From IMG/VR virus record IMGVR_UViG_3300046616_000161, positions 1 through 20,467 of that record: DNA of 20,467 bases. The stretch is one strand, 5' to 3'. Origin of the DNA: a virus. The notes beneath the pieces are model-generated. The model was not told the origin of the DNA and searched no databases. It was given only the letters and a program-made list of their open reading frames with translations. Shown here piece after piece: positions 1 to 6,136 of this stretch; position 1 is the first letter of the stretch; each line of letters starts with the position of its first letter. The translations under genes and the position numbers were made by a program.

Positions 1-558
1 AACGGTGGCGCTGGTTACTACTCTTCAACTGTTACTGAAGGTCCGCGCTTCACAGGTTATCCTTCAGGAACTCGAAACTACTGGTCTACGCAAGCAGGTA
101 CGAGTATAGACTCGGCATACTGGGATAACGTGAACATTGTCAGTGGAGACGTCAATAGCCCGGTTACGGGTGGCGGACACACGTACACTCGCGGCGCACA
201 GAAAGCGAGCAATACAACGAGCGGCGGCTTAACGACTAACTACTTCGAACTCAGTCGCTCGACTACTACCACTACGAATACTTCAGGTGGTACTGGCGGC
301 AACGGCGGCAGAGGTCAAGGATATGGACAGTCGAATGCTGCGGGCGTCGGTGGTACAGCTGGTGGTACGAACGCAGGTGCTGGCGGAACTGGCGGCACAG
401 GAGGTAATCCTGGCGTTGCTGGCGCTACTGGTAACAGCGGCGCAAACGGTAACAATGGTTCGGGTGGTGCTGGTACAGCTGGCGGAGCGGCTGGCAAAGC
501 TATCTCCGGTTCAAGTGTCCTGACAAATTCAGGTACCATTAACGGAGCTACTTCGTAA
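1..558 (+). CDS. Tail fibre / adhesin, glycine-rich C-terminal part (5' truncated)
   Basis: The frame is open from base 1, so the N-terminal part lies outside the window; about 185 residues are visible. Residues 1-80 of the visible part are Tyr/Ser/Thr/Gly-rich (a WSTQAG-like stretch and WDNVNIVSGDV). After a Ser/Thr run comes a segment of roughly 75 residues dominated by GG, GTGG, GNGG and GAGG repeats. The end resembles phage fibre tips: ISGSSVLTNSGTINGATS, then TAA. Glycine-rich C-termini of this kind occur in phage receptor-binding proteins, where they can pack as polyglycine helices that display variable loops; that fold is inferred here. It is the only plus-strand gene and converges with the small-gene cluster. 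The GTG at 130 is internal, not a start. Moderately confident in a tail-fibre role; a secreted glycine-rich protein is the alternative. Confidence 0.7.
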   Translation, partial: NGGAGYYSSTVTEGPRFTGYPSGTRNYWSTQAGTSIDSAYWDNVNIVSGDVNSPVTGGGHTYTRGAQKASNTTSGGLTTNYFELSRSTTTTTNTSGGTGGNGGRGQGYGQSNAAGVGGTAGGTNAGAGGTGGTGGNPGVAGATGNSGANGNNGSGGAGTAGGAAGKAISGSSVLTNSGTINGATS

Positions 559-622
559 GCACCTCTGAAGTCCACAGTTGAAGGGTGCATCAATTCGATG
601 CTCCGGATATAGATACTATTAT

Positions 623-650
623 GGCCGGATGGATTGATACCCACCCGGCC
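623..650. terminator. Hairpin between convergent transcripts
   Basis: Arms GGCCGGATGG (623-632) and CCACCCGGCC (641-650) pair in 9 of 10 positions around an 8-nt loop. It lies between the tail-fibre stop (558) and the convergent small gene ending at 700, where a bidirectional terminator is expected. No clear T-run follows on either side, so it may act only as a partial terminator or 3'-end stabiliser. I see no gene in the rest of 559-699. Confidence 0.5.
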
Positions 651-699
651 TCTGTGTGACTTAATAGTCGTTAGTAATCAGATCTTGGATCTGTTTCCG

Positions 700-1053
700 T
701 CACAGTGTCCAGACTTGGAGGAAACGAGCGATCGAATTTCTCATCCGCTTGGCGACACTCGACTCCACGTTCGGCATGCTCAATCGCATGAGTTCATGCT
801 GATAGAACTTGGTGATTTCAACACGATCGTCTGAAGTGAATTTCGAATTCTCCTCGATCGTTTTTGCAATAGAATCTCTGACGAGTTTCATGATCCTGAT
901 GTCTTCTGCTTTCTCGGCGAGCAGATCGAAGACATCCGGAGTGATGTCAGGACCTTCCTCGTTAAGACGCTTCAAGAAGTAGTTGAAATCGTTCGTTGTC
1001 GCTTCAACACCATTGTTGAGTGCGAGGTACGAGATGCATTCTTCTTTCGTCAT
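700..1053 (-). CDS. Hypothetical helical protein, 117 aa
   Basis: I do not recognise this protein. It is predicted to be mostly alpha-helical and charged, with an acidic middle (DLLAEKAEDIRIMKLV, about residues 43-58) and an Arg-rich C-terminus (AKRMRNSIARFL, about 101-112). There is no signal peptide or membrane segment. The ATG at 1053 has a good Shine-Dalgarno (AAGGA, 7 nt away). It is the last minus-strand gene before the convergent tail-fibre gene. A strong terminator (1067-1093) lies directly upstream and I see no promoter between the two, so it is probably expressed by read-through at a lower level than the regulator gene before it. Confidence 0.75.
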   Translation of the reverse strand: MTKEECISYLALNNGVEATTNDFNYFLKRLNEEGPDITPDVFDLLAEKAEDIRIMKLVRDSIAKTIEENSKFTSDDRVEITKFYQHELMRLSMPNVESSVAKRMRNSIARFLQVWTL

Positions 1054-1066
1054 TTCGTTTTTCCTT

Positions 1067-1093
1067 AAAAGGAGGAACCGTTATGGTTCCTCC
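1067..1093 (-). terminator. Rho-independent terminator after the winged-helix gene
   Basis: On the minus strand, GGAGGAACC and GGTTCCTCC form a perfect 9-bp stem with a 5-nt loop, followed at once by TTTT. It starts 16 nt after the stop of the gene at 1109-1669. It is among the clearest terminators in the window. Because another minus-strand gene begins 14 nt further on, it probably acts as an attenuator. Confidence 0.85.
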
Positions 1094-1108
1094 GTGAAGA
1101 TTGAAGAT

Positions 1109-1669
1109 TTACTTGACGAGGTAGCGGATGAGCTTTTCAGCTGTGAAGCGAGAGAAGATCTTCGATTCGCGGATTGCTTTGACGAGATCTTCGGTTTGGG
1201 TTTCGGAAGCGGTGAAGTCGTAGCTGTTGTCGTTTTTCTGAATGTTGATGTTGAGATCGATGAAGACTTTGAATTGTTCTTCGGTGTTGAACCGTTCTGC
1301 AATTCGAGGAATGCGATAGGTGGAAAAGGTGATTTCAGTCTTGGGTGCAGTCGGAGTGGTCTTGGACTCGGTTTCCGTTTCGTCGGTTTTGATGAGTTCC
1401 ATCACGGTGTTGTAACCGAGGTCGGTGAAGTTGAGGTAATCACCTTCTTCATCTTTCGAAACAGTTACCAATTCTTTCTTCGCGAGAGAGGAAAGAACAC
1501 CTTTCTTGGAGGTGATCGAAAGATCGTTGACTTTTCGATCTTCGAGCCATACGTAGGTATGGAGTTCGGAAGGAGAAGAAGCATTCTCCGGATTTCCGTT
1601 TGTTGCATTCATTTCACAGTATGCGAAGGCGAGGAGAAGCTTGGTTTCGTTATCGGTAAGTTTGATCAT
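1109..1669 (-). CDS. Putative winged-helix DNA-binding regulator, 186 aa
   Basis: Residues 1-75 look like a winged helix-turn-helix: a first helix (LTDNETKLLLAFAYCE), a second helix near DLSITSKKGVLSSLAKKELV resembling a recognition helix, then a beta wing (VTVSKDEEGDYLNFTDLG) and a closing helix. A Thr/Glu/Lys-rich linker (about 76-112) leads to a second alpha/beta domain (about 113-186) that I do not recognise. The start at 1669 has a CGGAG ribosome site. The gene has its own family A promoter, with an 11-bp tandem repeat in the leader that is absent from other leaders, and it ends in a strong terminator, so it forms a single-gene unit. DNA binding is inferred from fold-like pattern only. 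Confidence 0.72.
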   Translation of the reverse strand: MIKLTDNETKLLLAFAYCEMNATNGNPENASSPSELHTYVWLEDRKVNDLSITSKKGVLSSLAKKELVTVSKDEEGDYLNFTDLGYNTVMELIKTDETETESKTTPTAPKTEITFSTYRIPRIAERFNTEEQFKVFIDLNINIQKNDNSYDFTASETQTEDLVKAIRESKIFSRFTAEKLIRYLVK

Positions 1670-1687
1670 TTTGTTTACTCCGTGGTT

Positions 1688-1709
1688 TTGGTTTAGTTTT
1701 GGTTTAGTT
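1688..1709. repeat. 11-bp tandem direct repeat in the regulator leader (candidate operator)
   Basis: TTGGTTTAGTT occurs twice back to back (1688-1698 and 1699-1709, plus-strand reading). It lies between the -10 box and the ribosome site of the winged-helix gene. The core TTTGGTTTA recurs in the opposite orientation across the -10 of the same promoter, and of the promoters at 10722-10750 and (as TTTGGTATA) 14781-14809. It accounts for the longer leader of this gene, about 49 nt against about 31-34 nt in its relatives. Confidence 0.6.
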
Positions 1710-1718
1710 GATAATTAC

Positions 1719-1746
1719 AGAGTAAACCAAACTGCAGGAATGTAAA
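1719..1746 (-). promoter_or_regulatory. Family A promoter for the winged-helix gene
   Basis: Minus-strand -35 TTTACA (1741-1746), 16-nt spacer, -10 TACTCT (1719-1724). The 17 nt TGAATTTTCTAGTTTAC up to the -35 is identical to the block before the promoter at 9490-9518. The TGA in it is the stop codon of the upstream gene. Confidence 0.7.
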
Positions 1747-1755
1747 CTAGAAAAT

Positions 1756-1932
1756 TCAGGATTCGTGAAACTTTTTTCGGATTCGTTCGTGTAGAGCTCC
1801 TTGCTCCTCGTAGTTGAGCTTCTTGTAACATTTCGTGAACTCGTCGTGGAGCATTTCGAACGACAGAATATTGCCGCTCTCAGCTGCTTCCACGAGGAAT
1901 TCGAACCGCTTGTAGAGGATCAGTACGTTCAC
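1756..1932 (-). CDS. Small hypothetical protein, 58 aa, GTG start
   Basis: Start chosen at GTG 1932: it overlaps the upstream stop as GTGA and has AAGG 7 nt before it. The open frame reaches back to 1965, but that would need a 37-nt overlap. The protein is helical and charged, with a basic C-terminus (HERIRKKFHES). There is no known domain. It is the last gene of the UDP-galactopyranose mutase operon, and the next promoter begins within ten bases of its stop. Confidence 0.65.
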   Translation of the reverse strand: MNVLILYKRFEFLVEAAESGNILSFEMLHDEFTKCYKKLNYEEQGALHERIRKKFHES

Positions 1933-2102
1933 TCTTTTGCCTTCGGAACAGCTATCAACTGACAATCATAGACGTTGTTTTGCTTCCTGCATTCGCGAAC
2001 CATCGTTTTCGTTGGACCGAACTCCGTAGAAATGAAGACGGCGACTCCGAAAAAGAGTACACCGAACAACCAGCCTAATGCAATTGCTTCACTTGTTTTC
2101 AT
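1929..2102 (-). CDS. Small membrane protein, 57 aa
   Basis: The start at 2102 has a strong AGGAG site 7 nt upstream; the open frame continues further 5' but overlaps the preceding gene. There is one hydrophobic segment at about residues 6-25 (IALGWLFGVLFFGVAVF), then a soluble tail with two cysteines (REC and DCQL) that could form a disulfide if exported. A single-pass inner-membrane protein of unknown role. It lies between a 70-aa gene and a GTG-started 58-aa gene in the mutase operon. Confidence 0.7.
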   Translation of the reverse strand: MKTSEAIALGWLFGVLFFGVAVFISTEFGPTKTMVRECRKQNNVYDCQLIAVPKAKE

Positions 2103-2116
2103 TTGACTTCTCCTGT

Positions 2117-2329
2117 TTAATGACTGTTGTAGTAGTCGACAGCGTTTTCTGGATCGAAGAACTCTTCTCGTCCTTCGATCGTTTCGACGATGCATTTTAC
2201 CGTCAGCAGGAAAGGGTTCACTCTATAGAAGAACCTCTTTGCATTACCTTTGATGTCTTTTCCGAAGGCTTTCTCTACCGTGAACGATTGAGCTACGTCT
2301 TCGAGAGTGATTACGTGTCTTCTTCTCAT
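2117..2329 (-). CDS. Small hypothetical protein, 70 aa
   Basis: It begins inside the stop of the UDP-galactopyranose mutase gene (ATGA overlap), so translation is probably coupled. The N-terminus is basic (MRRRH). The rest looks alpha/beta (ITLEDVAQSF; FLLTVKCIVETI) and ends FDPENAVDYYNSH. No family recognised. The short C-terminal DPENAVDYY could be a peptide-binding or capping motif, but that is only a guess. Confidence 0.68.
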   Translation of the reverse strand: MRRRHVITLEDVAQSFTVEKAFGKDIKGNAKRFFYRVNPFLLTVKCIVETIEGREEFFDPENAVDYYNSH

Positions 2330-3528
2330 ATGCCTCTCTTCTTTTTGACGCGATCTGCGATCTTCTCGTAGTCCTTGAGGACGATACCGATCGCCTGATG
2401 CATGTCGTAGTACTTGAAGTCTCCAAGTCGACCGCAGATGTGAACTTCGTCAGTGACAGCTTCCTTGAGTTCCTTGTACTTCGCAAGGCGTTCTCGCTGT
2501 TCAGCAAGATCGATCGGATAGTACGGATCGATACCATTCTTCTCGTCCGGTTCGCAAGACTGTTCGAACGATACGATGGTACCTTCCGCTTCAGGAAGAA
2601 GATTGAAGTACTTGTGTTCGATAGCTCGTGTGTACGGAGTTGACATGTCGCAGTAGTTCATCACTGCAGTTCCGATAGCTGAACCAACCTCTGGCAATTC
2701 CATGGTGTTGAACTTTACGGATCTCCATTCGAGCTTACCGAACCTCCAGTCGAAGAACTGATCGATCGGACCAGTGTAGATCACGTACGGGCTTTTGGCC
2801 ATGTGATCTTCGATTTCGAAGTAGTCGACTCCGGTGACGATCCGGATGTGTCGTTCATCCGAAAGCATATTCATGATCAGCTTCGTGTAGCCGTCAATCG
2901 GAATGCCTTGGTACTTATCGTTGAAGTAGTCTGTGTTGTAGTCGTATCGAACAGGAAGACGAGTGATGATGCTCTGGTCGAGTCGTGTAGGATCGACGTT
3001 CCACTGCTTCTTCGTGTAGTCACGGATCAGTTTTTCGTAGATCTCTTCGCCTACGAGAGAGATCGCTTTCTCAGCAAGGTTCGAAGGCGTATCGATACGT
3101 CTCTTTTGCATGTCGAATGCGATCTGCGTCTTCATGTAATTCCGAGCCTGGTGGGGTTCGAACGATCGCTCGAAGATTTCAGACATCGTCTTCAGAGTGA
3201 ACGGAAGCGAATACACCTTTCCTTCGCTCGTAGCAAGAACCTTGTGACGATAATCGTTGAACTTACCGAATTTGTTGACGAAGTTCCAGATCTCCTCGTT
3301 CGGAGTGTGGAAGATGTGAGCTCCGTACTTGTGGACGTCGATGCCGTTCTTCCGTTCCGTGTAAGCGTTGCCAGCAATATGATCACGCTTGTCGATCAGA
3401 AGCGATCTGATACCCATCTTGGCGAACTGATAGGCGTAGGTTGCTGCAGTGAAGCCAGTTCCGACGATGATTACGTCAGCTCCATGAGACAGTCGGATAG
3501 CCTCATTCTTATTCTCTGTTTTCGACAT
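2326..3528 (-). CDS. glf: UDP-galactopyranose mutase
   Basis: A flavoenzyme that interconverts UDP-galactopyranose and UDP-galactofuranose, the donor for galactofuranose in bacterial surface glycans. The full 400 aa match the family in order: FAD-binding strand and loop at 19-28 (VIIVGTGFTA), HKYGAHIFHT at 66-75, KQW at 174-176, the catalytic-type arginine in LPVR (194) followed by DYFNDKYQGIP, TPYTR (R301), DPYYP (335-339), and GRLGDFKYYDMHQ (366-378). The usual GxGxxG is GTGFTA here, with Ala in place of the third Gly. The start at 3528 has a strong CGGAGG site. It has its own family B promoter and follows the endolysin terminator. It heads an operon with three tiny genes. Identity is near certain; the role in a phage is inferred to be surface-glycan or virion/DNA glycosylation. 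Confidence 0.96.
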   Translation of the reverse strand: MSKTENKNEAIRLSHGADVIIVGTGFTAATYAYQFAKMGIRSLLIDKRDHIAGNAYTERKNGIDVHKYGAHIFHTPNEEIWNFVNKFGKFNDYRHKVLATSEGKVYSLPFTLKTMSEIFERSFEPHQARNYMKTQIAFDMQKRRIDTPSNLAEKAISLVGEEIYEKLIRDYTKKQWNVDPTRLDQSIITRLPVRYDYNTDYFNDKYQGIPIDGYTKLIMNMLSDERHIRIVTGVDYFEIEDHMAKSPYVIYTGPIDQFFDWRFGKLEWRSVKFNTMELPEVGSAIGTAVMNYCDMSTPYTRAIEHKYFNLLPEAEGTIVSFEQSCEPDEKNGIDPYYPIDLAEQRERLAKYKELKEAVTDEVHICGRLGDFKYYDMHQAIGIVLKDYEKIADRVKKKRGI

Positions 3529-3554
3529 GGTGTACCTCCGTTTGAATTATTCGT

Positions 3555-3584
3555 ACTGTAACTCACGTTTATCGAGACGTGAAA
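3555..3584 (-). promoter_or_regulatory. Family B promoter for the UDP-galactopyranose mutase operon
   Basis: Minus-strand -35 TTTCAC (3579-3584) within CAGTTTCACG, 18-nt spacer, -10 TACAGT (3555-3560). An inverted repeat TCACGT/ACGTGA overlaps the -35 and spacer. It directly abuts the T-run of the upstream terminator. Confidence 0.65.
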
Positions 3585-3586
3585 CT

Positions 3587-3616
3587 GAAAAGAGGACACC
3601 TTTTTACGATGTCCTC
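3587..3616 (-). terminator. Terminator after the endolysin gene
   Basis: Minus strand: GAGGACA (3610-3616) pairs with TGTCCTC (3592-3598) over an 11-nt loop, followed by TTTTC. It lies 31 nt past the endolysin stop and runs straight into the -35 block of the next promoter. Confidence 0.8.
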
Positions 3617-3646
3617 AATTTAAATCAGTCACACTTCGAGTTTCAA

Positions 3647-4582
3647 TCAGGCAATCTTCTTGAGATAACTCGTCGACACGAAGCCTTTGAAACTCGTAAA
3701 TCCGCCGTCCGGATCAACGCCCAAACCAGTTTTCACAGAGATGACGCTTGCGAAACCTGACAAGATCCTGTCGACTCGGACGTACTGACCGTTGTTAAGA
3801 CTTCCAATGACTTCAGCCGAAGGTCCGTAGTCTTTTCGGACTCGTAGAGCGGAACCGTTTGTCGTCACGACATAGATCCCGTCTGCTTCACCAACTTCCT
3901 TGTATTCCTTGTTGGTGAGAATTTTCTCGTCGGTGCCTTCGTAGAAGTGATCGGATCCGTCCATGTTCACTTCGTTCATCTTGTCGAGAAGCTTCTGCGA
4001 GAGGATGATTCCGATGCCAGGATCTTGCTTGCGACCTGGAGAGATCTGTTCATGACCGACGACTTCCTTGATCGAAGAATACTCGGCTTTCAGAGCTTCG
4101 ACGATGTCTTGCAGAGTCTGGAGCTGGTATTGAGTGTACGGAAGCCACGCGTAGGTCTTTTCACCGAGTGCCTTGTGACGAGCGAGTACCAGATTTGATA
4201 CTTCGACGTCGTATCGAGTACCGTAGTAAGTGACCGCAGATTTCTTGTCAGGAGAGAGTTCCATCCAGCCTGGATTGGTCATCTCAATACCAATCGAATA
4301 GCTGTTCAGACCGTTGATGCCTTCCCACTGTGATGCACCTGCGTGCCACTGAACCTGATCGAAGTTGCCGACCTGAGTCACCTCTCCGTCTTTTCGTCCG
4401 ATGACGATGTGACAGCTGACCTGCTTCGGAGAAGACGACAGAGTCTTCACATCGTTTTCGTAGCTACCACCAGCTGTGTAGTGAACGACAATGTACTTCT
4501 TCTTGTTCGTACCGTTGCCGATTTTCGAAGTCTGAACGTGCTGAACAGCACCCTTCAGAAGACCATTTTCAATTGTGAACAT
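3647..4582 (-). CDS. Endolysin: N-acetylmuramoyl-L-alanine amidase with C-terminal SH3-like domain
   Basis: An Amidase_2 (PGRP/AmpD-type) zinc hydrolase that cleaves the amide between N-acetylmuramic acid and L-alanine in peptidoglycan. With the start at 4582, candidate zinc ligands are H34 (VVHYTA), H177 (GHEQ) and D187 (KQDPG). E100 (GIEM) and K185 fit the catalytic positions of AmpD-like enzymes. After a linker (about 205-230), residues 233-311 look like a bacterial SH3 domain (GSALRVRKDYGPSAEVIGSL; ends FVSTSYLKKI), likely for cell-wall binding. ATG 4582 is preferred over the GTG at 4597 because AAGGA lies 6-7 nt before the ATG. There is no signal peptide, so release would need a holin or similar. 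It ends in a terminator and overlaps the upstream 75-aa gene by 14 nt. Confidence 0.92.
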   Translation of the reverse strand: MFTIENGLLKGAVQHVQTSKIGNGTNKKKYIVVHYTAGGSYENDVKTLSSSPKQVSCHIVIGRKDGEVTQVGNFDQVQWHAGASQWEGINGLNSYSIGIEMTNPGWMELSPDKKSAVTYYGTRYDVEVSNLVLARHKALGEKTYAWLPYTQYQLQTLQDIVEALKAEYSSIKEVVGHEQISPGRKQDPGIGIILSQKLLDKMNEVNMDGSDHFYEGTDEKILTNKEYKEVGEADGIYVVTTNGSALRVRKDYGPSAEVIGSLNNGQYVRVDRILSGFASVISVKTGLGVDPDGGFTSFKGFVSTSYLKKIA

Positions 4583-4796
4583 GCATGTCCTTTCCACCGA
4601 TGATGAAGAACGAGTTTCGAAGCTCGTTGACTTCTGCGTTTCGAATTCTCTTTGCTTTTTGTACTGCGAGAGCCAACGTATGAGGATGGTATCCTGTCGG
4701 CTTCTCTTTGAAGAGGCGTTGTGCCTCCTCGAGATCCTTTGTGAGGCCGATGACTACACCGACCTCTTCCTGTTTGCGAATGACTTTCGGTTTCAT
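4569..4796 (-). CDS. Small hypothetical protein, 75 aa
   Basis: ATG 4796 follows the upstream stop directly (TAAATG), with AAGGA 6 nt before it. The protein is basic and mostly helical: a beta stretch (EEVGVVIGLTKD), then LEEAQRLFKEK, then ALAVQKAKRIRNAEV. The C-terminus (IIGGKDMHVHN) overlaps the endolysin start. It lies between a 175-aa unknown gene and the endolysin in one operon, so it may be co-expressed with lysis functions, but it has no membrane segment and is not a holin. Confidence 0.72.
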   Translation of the reverse strand: MKPKVIRKQEEVGVVIGLTKDLEEAQRLFKEKPTGYHPHTLALAVQKAKRIRNAEVNELRNSFFIIGGKDMHVHN

Positions 4797-5324
4797 TTAC
4801 TTCCTTGTCTGAGGTTTCACGCGATAGACGTTGATGATCGGATCTTCGTAATGAGTTCCGAAGTTTTCCGGAGTGATGTGTTCGAAGAACGTGAGCTCTC
4901 CATCATCCTGAAGGATGTATCTCGAGGAGGTCTTGAGATGGCAATTAGTGATCGGAAGTTCACAGTGACGAACGAGTCTTCCTTCACCTTTGATGGAAAG
5001 CTTTCTCGTAGTCTCAGAAGCCTTCTTCTGAGGAATGATGAAGAATGCAGTCTCGTCTTGGAGGATCTCGATGTTTTCTTCTCCGATGAGTTCGAATGCA
5101 GCAGACGAAACGTAGATAAAGACACGATCACGATCTGAGCAGATCTTCTCTTCGCAGAGCTCGACGACGGATTTGAGCACGTGAGCAGAGTAATCGTAAA
5201 AAGTGATAAGTTTCGTAATCAGATTTTCAACCTTAATACGACCACCTCTGACCCATGAGACTTTGTACTTTTCGAACTCGAGTTTGCCAGTAGAGAAGCT
5301 TTCAGTCATAACCATCGAACTCAT
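4797..5324 (-). CDS. Hypothetical protein, 175 aa
   Basis: First gene of the endolysin operon. The start at 5324 has a near-perfect ribosome site (CGGAGGAA, 6 nt). The protein looks alpha/beta: strand-rich N-terminus (KLEFEKYKVSWV), a helix (SAHVLKSVVELCEEKIC, about 46-62), further strands (RVFIYVSSAAFELI, TAFFIIPQ), and a C-terminus reading ITPENFGTHYEDPIINVYRVKPQTRK. It contains four or five cysteines but no regular zinc motif, and no membrane segment. I do not recognise the family. A family B promoter lies directly upstream. Confidence 0.75.
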   Translation of the reverse strand: MSSMVMTESFSTGKLEFEKYKVSWVRGGRIKVENLITKLITFYDYSAHVLKSVVELCEEKICSDRDRVFIYVSSAAFELIGEENIEILQDETAFFIIPQKKASETTRKLSIKGEGRLVRHCELPITNCHLKTSSRYILQDDGELTFFEHITPENFGTHYEDPIINVYRVKPQTRK

Positions 5325-5360
5325 CTTTATTCCTCCGTGAGAATCAATTCGTTATGTTTA

Positions 5361-5390
5361 AATGTAATGAATCGATTCTGCGAAGTGAAA
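5361..5390 (-). promoter_or_regulatory. Family B promoter for the endolysin operon
   Basis: Minus-strand -35 TTTCAC (5385-5390) preceded by ACTG, 18-nt spacer, -10 TACATT (5361-5366), then a 36-nt AT-rich leader ending in CACGGAGGAA before the start at 5324. It begins nine bases past the stop of the metallophosphoesterase gene. Confidence 0.65.
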
Positions 5391-5398
5391 CAGTTCTT

Positions 5399-6136
5399 TC
5401 AAATTGTAATGATTAAGTTTGGATCAAAGTTCGGATTTTCATCCTCGTATCCATGCGGATTGTTGATGATCCTCGTCTTGCCGATCACGTAATCGACCGA
5501 ATTGTGCGTGTGTCCGTGGAACCAGAAGTCAGGACCGATCTCACTGATCATGTCATCCAGGTTCGACGCGTAAGCAGCATTCGTCGGATCTCCAGCATAC
5601 TTCGGACCGATGGACTGGTAGCTGGGAGCATGATGTGTAATGACAACTGTCTTCGCTTCATGTTCGAGTAGCAAGCTCTGTTCGATGAAGCGACGAGACA
5701 TCCGGTGTTCGAGGAGAGCGTGTCTCGGAAGAAATCGTTCGAAAGGCTGTTTCGTCCAAGTGATCTTCTTGTGATCGTTCATGGCTTTACGGCACTCGAA
5801 CATACTCAGTTGGTTGCCACCGTTGTAGTCTGTCCATAGAGTGCTGCCGATGAACCGAACGCCTTTGAACATCATAGCGCTGCTGTCGAGAACGAATAGT
5901 CCAACGTTCTTCTGACTAAGTTCGTGTAGCTGCTTCCGACGCTCGCTCATGGTCGTCTTGTAGAAGTCGTGGTTACCAGGAACGAAGATTGTAGGAATGA
6001 TCCGAGACAGTGTGACGAGCCAGTCGTCATTCACGGTATCTCCTGCAACGATGGCAACTTCAGCTTCCTTCGGAGGATACATCTCCAGGAATTCGTTGTA
6101 GTCGTGGTGTAGATCTGAGACGACCCAGGCTTTCAT
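5399..6136 (-). CDS. Calcineurin-like metallophosphoesterase, 245 aa
   Basis: A two-metal phosphoesterase. All family blocks are present in order: D8-x-H10 (SDLHHD), GD33 (AGDTVND), GNHD (N55, H56, D57), the THH pair (H168, H169) and GHTH (H207-x-H209, H211). Length and motif spacing fit small cytoplasmic phosphodiesterases; the substrate cannot be read from sequence and could be a nucleotide, cyclic nucleotide or RNA end. There is no signal peptide. It starts within the stop of the DUF2493 gene (ATGA overlap), so the two proteins are probably made together and may act on related nucleotide ligands (inference). Confidence 0.93.
   Translation of the reverse strand: MKAWVVSDLHHDYNEFLEMYPPKEAEVAIVAGDTVNDDWLVTLSRIIPTIFVPGNHDFYKTTMSERRKQLHELSQKNVGLFVLDSSAMMFKGVRFIGSTLWTDYNGGNQLSMFECRKAMNDHKKITWTKQPFERFLPRHALLEHRMSRRFIEQSLLLEHEAKTVVITHHAPSYQSIGPKYAGDPTNAAYASNLDDMISEIGPDFWFHGHTHNSVDYVIGKTRIINNPHGYEDENPNFDPNLIITI

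Noticed and set aside
287-644. Two further open frames within the tail-fibre segment
   Set aside because: They are alternative frames of a glycine-rich repeat (giving Val/Leu/Ala- or Pro-rich shadows) and have no start signals.
983-1696. 237-aa open frame on the plus strand
   Set aside because: It is the antisense of the winged-helix and 117-aa genes, crosses their terminator and promoter, has no ribosome site, and is made possible by codon bias of the minus-strand genes.
1688-1709. CRISPR-like repeat
   Set aside because: Only two adjacent 11-bp units without spacers; fits an operator, not an array.
2803-3561. 252-aa open frame on the plus strand
   Set aside because: It lies fully opposite the UDP-galactopyranose mutase gene, whose motifs are unmistakable; composition is the mirror of its codons.
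4575-5138. 187-aa open frame on the plus strand
   Set aside because: Antisense to the endolysin-operon genes, Phe/Leu/Ser-rich shadow sequence with no ribosome site.
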